Source of the DNA: Bacteroidales bacterium | GTDB lineage: Bacteria > Bacteroidota > Bacteroidia > Bacteroidales > B18-G4 | Direction of reading: 5' to 3' | Assembly (NCBI GenBank): GCA_030618905.1 | Contig: JAUXCL010000003.1 | Coordinates: 1-35,020, forward strand | DNA length: 35,020 nt | Shown here: in pieces, positions 28,763 to 35,020 of the stretch | Numbering within the stretch: position 1 is the first letter of the stretch | Layout: every line of letters begins with the position of its first letter | Made by a program: the position numbers and the translations under genes | Notes under the pieces: model-generated | The model's database searches: none | What the model was told of the DNA's origin: nothing | The model's input: only the letters and a program-made list of their open reading frames with translations

Positions 28763-30055
28763 TCATGTCAGGATCATTTGTATCATCTTTTCATAGAAAG
28801 TCAATCCGAAAGGTGCGCCCGGGTTTTTGATTAATGCATCATTGCTCCACATACTGATAAGGGTTGCATTTACCTTCTTTACTTCATCGCGTATTTGTCT
28901 GAATTGCTCCATAGGAGAAATGTCGCTTTGGATATCGACATCCAGGATGGCAAAAGGATGAATGCGAAGCTTGGTCTCCACATCCAGGTCCAGGTCATAA
29001 AAGTTAAATGCATTGCTGATGCCTGCCCTGAACCCGGGATGGTTGACATAACCCATTGAATAATCATCACTGATATCAAGGTTAACCATGTTCCTGTATG
29101 TGACCGGCATATTCAATACCAGGAAGTGCTGCCTGATTTTAGAAATCTCCCTGTTCAATACTTTTGAGAGCCGGTTAAGTTCTATTTGCAATAAATCAGG
29201 ATCACGGATGGATGAGAATGAAGAATGCAGGCCTACTTTACAATAATCAGCCAGGGATTTGATCAGCACCTGGAAGCGCCGGCTGTTTACACTTATATTC
29301 TTGTCATTATGGCCATAGTCGGCAAAAAGGATAAAATAGATGGTTTTCAGGTCATATTTTTTTTGCAGCTCCAGTTGATCCTTATAAGTATCAATCGGAT
29401 CGGGATGTGTGCCCATGATGACTTTTGTCCGTTGCAGCATTCCGCCAAAATCAAGGTCACCCACTGATTTAAGATAACCACCAATAGTCCGTACCAGGCC
29501 TTTGGACCTCATTGCATAAGCTGCATTGATATCTATGGATGGGATGAATTGAAATCGTTGTTCAGGCATTTTCATGCCTGGAAATTGCTTAAGCAACAAT
29601 GATTTGATCTGTTGCGCCCAGATATTGACGATGGGTTTGTGCAGGAAGCCATTTTTAAACGCCAGGCTGTCCTTTGCCTGAAATCTTCCATGTTCATCTT
29701 TGACATAGGGGAGATATTCTTCATAGCGGGTAATCAGGTAAAACGCGGCAGCAAAAGGGTCAAAAGGCATCGCCGAAACATGGTCATAAACCGGGAAGAA
29801 AGCCGGGTTGCCTTCATCATCAATAACAACTATTTCCTGCCCGCCAATGCCCCGCTCATGCAACAAGTTTTCGCTATGAAAGAATATACCCTTTTCAAGC
29901 GTTGTGGTGGAATAATTTATGGCAGGTCCTTCATAAGCCAAATATTCTTCAGTGTTTTCCGTGAAGGCATATTCCACATCCAGGATATCACTAAAAAACA
30001 CTTTAAAAATATACTTAATCCGGTTGCAAAGTTTAGGAGTGTATATCAGCAGCAT
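28763..30055 (-). CDS. Polysaccharide deacetylase-like protein, DUF7033-type (paralog 2)
   Basis: 430 aa. LIYTPKLCNRIKYIFKVFFSDILDVEYAFTENTEEYLAYEG, FIPSIDINAAYAMRSKGLVRTIGG, VGLHSSFSSIRDPDLLQIELNRL, GFRAGISNAFNFYDLD, LRIHPFAILD. Confidence 0.75.
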   Translation of the reverse strand: MLLIYTPKLCNRIKYIFKVFFSDILDVEYAFTENTEEYLAYEGPAINYSTTTLEKGIFFHSENLLHERGIGGQEIVVIDDEGNPAFFPVYDHVSAMPFDPFAAAFYLITRYEEYLPYVKDEHGRFQAKDSLAFKNGFLHKPIVNIWAQQIKSLLLKQFPGMKMPEQRFQFIPSIDINAAYAMRSKGLVRTIGGYLKSVGDLDFGGMLQRTKVIMGTHPDPIDTYKDQLELQKKYDLKTIYFILFADYGHNDKNISVNSRRFQVLIKSLADYCKVGLHSSFSSIRDPDLLQIELNRLSKVLNREISKIRQHFLVLNMPVTYRNMVNLDISDDYSMGYVNHPGFRAGISNAFNFYDLDLDVETKLRIHPFAILDVDIQSDISPMEQFRQIRDEVKKVNATLISMWSNDALIKNPGAPFGLTFYEKMIQMILT

Positions 30056-30170
30056 AACACAACAAATATACGATAAAAAATCAGGGTGATAATTTAGCAG
30101 AATGCCATGTCACATTTTAAAAGTTTAGTACTTTTGATGTGCATATCTACTAATTACTGAACCCAATTCC

Positions 30171-31895
30171 ATGGAAAATTTTATTGTTTCGGCAAGGAAA
30201 TACAGGCCAATGACTTTCAATACGGTAATTGGTCAGCCTTCTATCACAGCAACCCTTAAAAATGCCATTAAAAACCAGCAGATCGCACAGGCCTTTCTTT
30301 TTTGCGGTCCCAGGGGGGTTGGCAAAACGACCTGTGCAAGGATCCTGGCCAAAACGATCAACTGTACGAATGTTACTGCGGATACTGAGCCTTGCAATGA
30401 ATGTGAATCTTGTTTGTCGTTTAACAGTTCCGCTTCATTCAATGTCCATGAGCTGGATGCTGCATCCAATAATTCGGTGGATGATATCAGGACCCTGGTA
30501 GATCAGGTCAGGATACCACCGCAGGCCGGTCAGTACAAAGTATATATCATTGATGAGGTCCATATGCTTAGCGCCCAGGCATTCAATGCTTTCCTGAAGA
30601 CACTGGAAGAACCTCCGGCTTATGTCAAGTTTATCCTGGCTACAACAGAAAAGCACAAGATCATACCCACCATACTTTCCCGATGCCAGGTTTTTGATTT
30701 CAAAAGGATAAACGTAGAAGACATTGCCAATCATTTAAAATTTGTTGCAAGCAACGAAGGTGTCGATGCAAGCGAGGATGCTTTGCATATAATTGCTCAA
30801 AAAGCGGATGGTGCCCTTCGGGATGCTTTATCCATTTTTGATCAGCTTGTCAGTTTTTCCGGTGACACACTAAGCTATGAAACTGTCATTCAAAACCTGA
30901 ATATCCTTGATTATGATTATTTTTTCAGGATCACGGATTCCATCCTTCAAGGTCAGATACCAGAGACCCTGGTTACAATCAACGAAATCATTGACAATGG
31001 TTTTGAAGGTCAGCATTTCATTATTGGGATGGGTGAGCACCTGCGCAACCTGCTCGTGTGCCGCGACAAATCCACTGTTAAACTGTTGGAGGTCAGTCCC
31101 GGTCTCAAAGACAAATACCTCGGGCAATCATCTCGTTGTGCAGATCATTTTCTATTTAAAGCGCTGGAAATCAATAACCAATGTGATATTGACTACAAAA
31201 GCAGCAACAATAAAAATCTGCATTTAGAGATTGCGCTATTGCAGATGTGTGCTTTATCAGGTATTAAAGTTCATCCTGAAAAAAAAACGCCTGATCTCCC
31301 CACTCCGGCAGTAAAGATTAAACCGGGTATTGTTCCCACAGGAAAGCAAGCCAATGTAGTTGAGGAGCCCCCGCCAGCACCGGTTCCCAGTGCTGCGACG
31401 AAAGTACCTAAAGCTGGAAAAAAAGTACCCGGCACTTATTCTATCAAACAGGCCGTAAACGGAAAAGAGGATTCAACTGAAAAAGAAGAAATCCCCGAAC
31501 AGTTAAATGGCATGCAAGAGCGTCCTGAGGAATCATTTGAACAGCAAGACCTGGAAAAAGCCTGGCTCCTGTTTACAGAGTCGGTACATAAAGACTCGCC
31601 TAACTTATACAGTACCTTAACCAGGAGAAAGCCTCAGCTCAAAGAAGAATACCTGGTTGTACTGGAAATTGACAACAAAGTTCAGGAAAGAGAAATCCGC
31701 GAAAGAAGAGCAGATATTCATGATTTCCTGCGAGAAGAGTTAAAAAATTTCAAGTTAAGATTAGAAACCAGCATCCTTGAAAACAAAGAAGAATCCAAGG
31801 CCTATTTCCCTGAAGAGATATACCAGAAAATGGCTGAAAAGAATCCCAACCTTAAGAAATTGAAGGATCAGCTGGATATGGAAATCGATCAATAA
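30171..31895 (+). CDS. dnaX: DNA polymerase III subunit gamma/tau
   Basis: 574 aa. RPMTFNTVIGQ, FLFCGPRGVGKTTCARILAKTINC, zinc-binding Cys set, YIIDEVHMLSAQAFNAFLKTLEEPP. Confidence 0.97.
   Translation: MENFIVSARKYRPMTFNTVIGQPSITATLKNAIKNQQIAQAFLFCGPRGVGKTTCARILAKTINCTNVTADTEPCNECESCLSFNSSASFNVHELDAASNNSVDDIRTLVDQVRIPPQAGQYKVYIIDEVHMLSAQAFNAFLKTLEEPPAYVKFILATTEKHKIIPTILSRCQVFDFKRINVEDIANHLKFVASNEGVDASEDALHIIAQKADGALRDALSIFDQLVSFSGDTLSYETVIQNLNILDYDYFFRITDSILQGQIPETLVTINEIIDNGFEGQHFIIGMGEHLRNLLVCRDKSTVKLLEVSPGLKDKYLGQSSRCADHFLFKALEINNQCDIDYKSSNNKNLHLEIALLQMCALSGIKVHPEKKTPDLPTPAVKIKPGIVPTGKQANVVEEPPPAPVPSAATKVPKAGKKVPGTYSIKQAVNGKEDSTEKEEIPEQLNGMQERPEESFEQQDLEKAWLLFTESVHKDSPNLYSTLTRRKPQLKEEYLVVLEIDNKVQEREIRERRADIHDFLREELKNFKLRLETSILENKEESKAYFPEEIYQKMAEKNPNLKKLKDQLDMEIDQ
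31278..31314 (+). promoter_or_regulatory. Candidate dnaX slippage site: A9 run with nearby stops in both alternative frames
   Basis: GAA AAA AAA ACG in frame 0. The -1 frame reads AAC GCC TGA (stop 31292-31294); the +1 frame reads CGC CTG ATC TCC CCA CTC CGG CAG TAA (stop 31312-31314). Confidence 0.5.
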
Positions 31896-31902
31896 ATCTC
31901 TC

Positions 31903-31960
31903 GTGATGCGTGACGCGTGACGAGTAACCAGAGATTTTCGATTTTCGATTTTCGCTCTTC
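31903..31960. repeat. Two adjacent degenerate 7-bp tandem arrays
   Basis: gtgatgc-gtgacgc-gtgacga-gtaacca (31903-31930) then gattttc x3 + gctcttc (31933-31960). Confidence 0.9.
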
Positions 31961-31964
31961 GTTT

Positions 31965-34829
31965 TTACCTCTCCTGCTGTTCCATTACCGGGTTTGCTGT
32001 ATTGTCCTCAATATTCTCTGGTAATAGAATAACTTCAACAATGTTTTCACCAAAGAAATTATTGGCGGCTTTCTTCAGGTTTTCTATGGTCATGCTGTTA
32101 ACGGCATCTTCATAGCCCTCTAATTCACCGGGATCCCGTTGATCATAATCCATGCTCCTGATGGTGCTCATCCAGAAATTGTTTTCTTTCAATTGCTCTG
32201 CCCTGGTTTTCAGTTTATTCTCCTTTACGTTGTTCAGGTCTTTCAACAGGGGTCCTTCAGCTTTGATCTTTTCAATCTCTTCGTAAGCGATTCCTTTCAA
32301 CTTGTCTATATTACCGGGATCACAATCAAACTGTATCTGTACCCTGTACTTTTCAAGCGGGTAGTGGGCTTGCATGGGCCGAACAGAAACACCATAAGTT
32401 CCTCCCTGTTCTTCACGAATAGACTCAGTATAGCGAAGATCCAGGATAGCACATAAGGCAGTCAGGTTCATCCTCTCCTGGAAATTATCATAATCATACT
32501 CACCAGTATAAGTTATAGAAACGCTACCCTTTGGCACCTCCATCTCCCGGCTGAGAACCTTATCGATCTCACCTGCGGGAGGACGTATACCATTATCTCT
32601 CCAGGTTTCATTCCTTTTTACCTTTGGCAGCCCACCCAGATAGGTTGCTAACAAAGGTTCAATGGTTTCAAGATCCAGGTTTCCCACGAAGTAGAAATTA
32701 AAACCACCGGGATCTCCAAAGCGTTCTTTAAAGATGAAATTCAGCCTGTTAAAATCAGCTTCGTCCAGAACCTCCACTGTCAATGGCCTGACCCGGGGAT
32801 GGTAATCCGCCAGAGTCACACGGATGGTATCCTGGAATGCGACAGCCGGGTTATTGGCACGGTTTTCAAGGAAGCCTCTGATCCTGGTCATGTATGCATT
32901 GTATGCTTTCTCGTTTTCCGGGGGAGCTGTATAATACAGGTATATCATTTGGAGTAATGTTTCAAAATCCTTAACCGAAGAACTGCCTCTGAAACCTTCG
33001 TCAACACCTCCCACATACGGATAGATAGATAAGATCTTACCGGCAAGCATTTTATCAAGCTCTATCTTGTCGAAATTGGCAATTCCGCTTTCACCAATTA
33101 CGGAGGATGAAAAATCAGCTGATGTCAGGTCATCAAGCTCATAGAGTGAAGAACCACCAAAGCTGTATGCACGCATCAATATCTCATCTTCTTTGAAATC
33201 CGTCGGTTTCAAAACGACCCTTACCCCATTGCTGAACATCCATTCTTCTGTTCCCAGGATTTCATTCTTCTCTTTACTTACAATTTCACCGGGGCCTGGA
33301 ATATCAGCCAGCAATGGCTGGTCGCTTACCTTGTCAATATATGGTTCTATCTCTTTATCGCCGATAGATTCAACCATAATGATGAGCTCTTCGGCCGGAG
33401 GTATAATGACATCCTCATTTTCCGGGGCAGTAATGACAAGCACCCTGTTATTATCCCGGAGCCATTTAGGTGCAAGGTCATTGATCTCATCCAAAGAAAT
33501 CATTGGCACTATACCCTGCATGAACGCAAAGTCAAATTCAATCCCCGGCACAGGTTCTGCATCAAGAAAATGGCTATAATACTGCCAGACATAAGCATCT
33601 GATTTTTGTTTATCGCGTTCATTATATTGCTTTTCGACCTGGCTCAACAATTCTTTCTTAGCCCGTTCCAGCTCAGTGTCGGTGAAACCATAGCGCTTTA
33701 CGCGTTCATTTTCAGTTAACAGGGCATCGATCGTCCTGCTGACACCATCGTTTTTAGCAACGGCAAAGGAAAAATATGAATCTTTCGTTCTTACCAGGTT
33801 TGAATAACCGGTATAGCCATAAATAAATGGCGGGTTTTCTTCCTGCAACAGTTCCTGCAGGCGTTTGTTGAGCATGCTATTGTATAATTGGTGCACAAGC
33901 GATTCACGGTAATACCCCATATTTTTCGTGGATACCGGATCATGCTTGTAGTGGATCTGGATCAGCAGGTACTGTGCTTCCGGATCTGTTTCAATGGCCA
34001 CCCGTGTTTCCTGGTGATCAGGGATTGTAAAATCTTCACGTTCACGAGGATTCTCCCTGGCCGGAACCTGTCCGAAAATTTCTGTAATTTTCTTTTCGAT
34101 CAGGTCAATATCGAAATCGCCCACAGCAATGATTGCCTGAAGATCCGGGCGGTACCAATCATAATAATAACGTTTGAAGGCTTCATACGGAGCATTATCA
34201 ATAATGTCGATATCACCGATCACGTCATGTGTAGCATACTTGGAATCCTGAAATAATATCTTATTGGTTTTTGTCTGCATTCTGAACATCGCTCCCCTGC
34301 GTGTCCGCCATTCTTCATGCACCACACCCCGTTCTTTATCGATCTCTTCATCCAGGTATGATACATTATTTGCCCAATCATATAATATCATCAGTGATGT
34401 ATCAATATTCTCAGGTACATCGGTAGGTACTTTTTGAAGCATGTAATTGGTCACATCATGACTGGTAAATGCATTAATCTCAGGCCCGAACTTCATTCCG
34501 ATAGATTGCAGGTAATTGATGATATCATGCTTTTCAAAATGTTCGGTGCCATTGAAAGCCATATGTTCGCAGAAGTGAGCCAGGCCATTCTGGTCTTCAT
34601 CCTCCAATACAGAACCGGCGTTGACCACCAGGTAAAATTCAGCCCGGTTTTCGGGCAGCGCATTGTAACGGATATAATAAGTTAATCCATTGTCCAGCTG
34701 TCCAAGTCTGACATCAGGGTCAAGGGGGACATCTGCCGACAAATCAACAGGCTCCTCCTGGGCGCTAAGGGCAAATGCCATGAACAGGCACAATACGAAG
34801 GTCGAAAGAGATAATGCAAGATTTTTCAT
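31965..34829 (-). CDS. M16 family (pitrilysin/insulinase-like) metallopeptidase
   Basis: 954 aa, signal peptide, HFCEHMAFNGTEHF (HxxEH), downstream E in GVVHEEW, tandem M16 domains. Confidence 0.95.
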   Translation of the reverse strand: MKNLALSLSTFVLCLFMAFALSAQEEPVDLSADVPLDPDVRLGQLDNGLTYYIRYNALPENRAEFYLVVNAGSVLEDEDQNGLAHFCEHMAFNGTEHFEKHDIINYLQSIGMKFGPEINAFTSHDVTNYMLQKVPTDVPENIDTSLMILYDWANNVSYLDEEIDKERGVVHEEWRTRRGAMFRMQTKTNKILFQDSKYATHDVIGDIDIIDNAPYEAFKRYYYDWYRPDLQAIIAVGDFDIDLIEKKITEIFGQVPARENPREREDFTIPDHQETRVAIETDPEAQYLLIQIHYKHDPVSTKNMGYYRESLVHQLYNSMLNKRLQELLQEENPPFIYGYTGYSNLVRTKDSYFSFAVAKNDGVSRTIDALLTENERVKRYGFTDTELERAKKELLSQVEKQYNERDKQKSDAYVWQYYSHFLDAEPVPGIEFDFAFMQGIVPMISLDEINDLAPKWLRDNNRVLVITAPENEDVIIPPAEELIIMVESIGDKEIEPYIDKVSDQPLLADIPGPGEIVSKEKNEILGTEEWMFSNGVRVVLKPTDFKEDEILMRAYSFGGSSLYELDDLTSADFSSSVIGESGIANFDKIELDKMLAGKILSIYPYVGGVDEGFRGSSSVKDFETLLQMIYLYYTAPPENEKAYNAYMTRIRGFLENRANNPAVAFQDTIRVTLADYHPRVRPLTVEVLDEADFNRLNFIFKERFGDPGGFNFYFVGNLDLETIEPLLATYLGGLPKVKRNETWRDNGIRPPAGEIDKVLSREMEVPKGSVSITYTGEYDYDNFQERMNLTALCAILDLRYTESIREEQGGTYGVSVRPMQAHYPLEKYRVQIQFDCDPGNIDKLKGIAYEEIEKIKAEGPLLKDLNNVKENKLKTRAEQLKENNFWMSTIRSMDYDQRDPGELEGYEDAVNSMTIENLKKAANNFFGENIVEVILLPENIEDNTANPVMEQQER

Positions 34830-34870
34830 AATTATTTTGATTTTAATGATTATTCAAATATAGTACAAAG

Positions 34871-34919
34871 TATTGAGTATTGAGTACTGAGTATTGAGTA
34901 CTGAGTATTGAGTATTGAG
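34871..34919. repeat. 7-bp tandem array, 7 units of TAT/CTGAG type
   Basis: tattgag tattgag tactgag tattgag tactgag tattgag tattgag. Confidence 0.95.
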
Positions 34920-34928
34920 ATTTTTTCC

Positions 34929-35007
34929 GTTCACTGTTCACTGTTCACCGTTCACCGGCTTCGTCATCCGTAGCGCAGCGTAGGATGATCACCGTTCACC
35001 GTTCACT
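34929..35007. repeat. 7-bp tandem array (GTTCACT/C) interrupted by a 30-40 bp unrelated segment
   Basis: gttcact x2, gttcacc x2 (34929-34956), then cggcttcgtcatccgtagcgcagcgtaggatgatcacc, then gttcacc-gttcact (34994-35007). Confidence 0.9.
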
Positions 35008-35020
35008 CCCGATAATTATC

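Noticed and set aside
22161-30055. Defence island or prophage
   Set aside because: No nuclease, helicase, restriction, toxin, integrase or phage structural motifs; content is metabolic/biosynthetic.
30129-30136. TACTTTTG as a dnaX promoter -7 element
   Set aside because: Matches TAnnTTTG but no convincing TTTG about 19-21 bp upstream, so not listed as a feature.
34871-35007. Possible CRISPR array
   Set aside because: Units are 7 bp and directly contiguous, with no 20-40 bp repeat/spacer alternation and no cas genes nearby.

Overview
The window carries about 30 protein genes from what looks like a Bacteroidota (probably Bacteroidales-like) chromosome. This is inferred from DUF4271, a DUF5103/T9SS plug-like protein, TAnnTTTG-type promoters and gene order. 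Recognisable blocks: (1) acs, an OFA-type MFS transporter and an ADP-forming acyl-CoA synthetase fused to GNAT; (2) a housekeeping block with adk, DUF4271, hemD, rnpA, an S41 protease, a ChaN-like protein and a TrmH/SpoU methyltransferase; (3) a complete nqrABCDEF operon with apbE and a convergent small Cys-rich membrane protein resembling NqrM; (4) a T9SS plug-like gene and a MacB-like permease; (5) a tightly overlapping 8-gene minus-strand operon (22161-30055) combining a stand-alone adenylation enzyme, a carrier protein, three acyl/aminoacyl-transferase folds, an alpha/alpha-toroid-like protein and two divergent polysaccharide-deacetylase-like paralogs; (6) dnaX and an M16 peptidase gene flanked on both sides by degenerate 7-bp tandem repeats. 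The best candidates for something undescribed are the 8-gene carrier-protein operon, the A9 slippery run in dnaX with immediate stops in both alternative frames, the heptad repeat arrays, the NqrM-like protein and the Pat-like fusion that keeps its catalytic His next to acs. No rRNA, tRNA, CRISPR array or mobile element was seen. All product names come from reading motifs; no database search was run.
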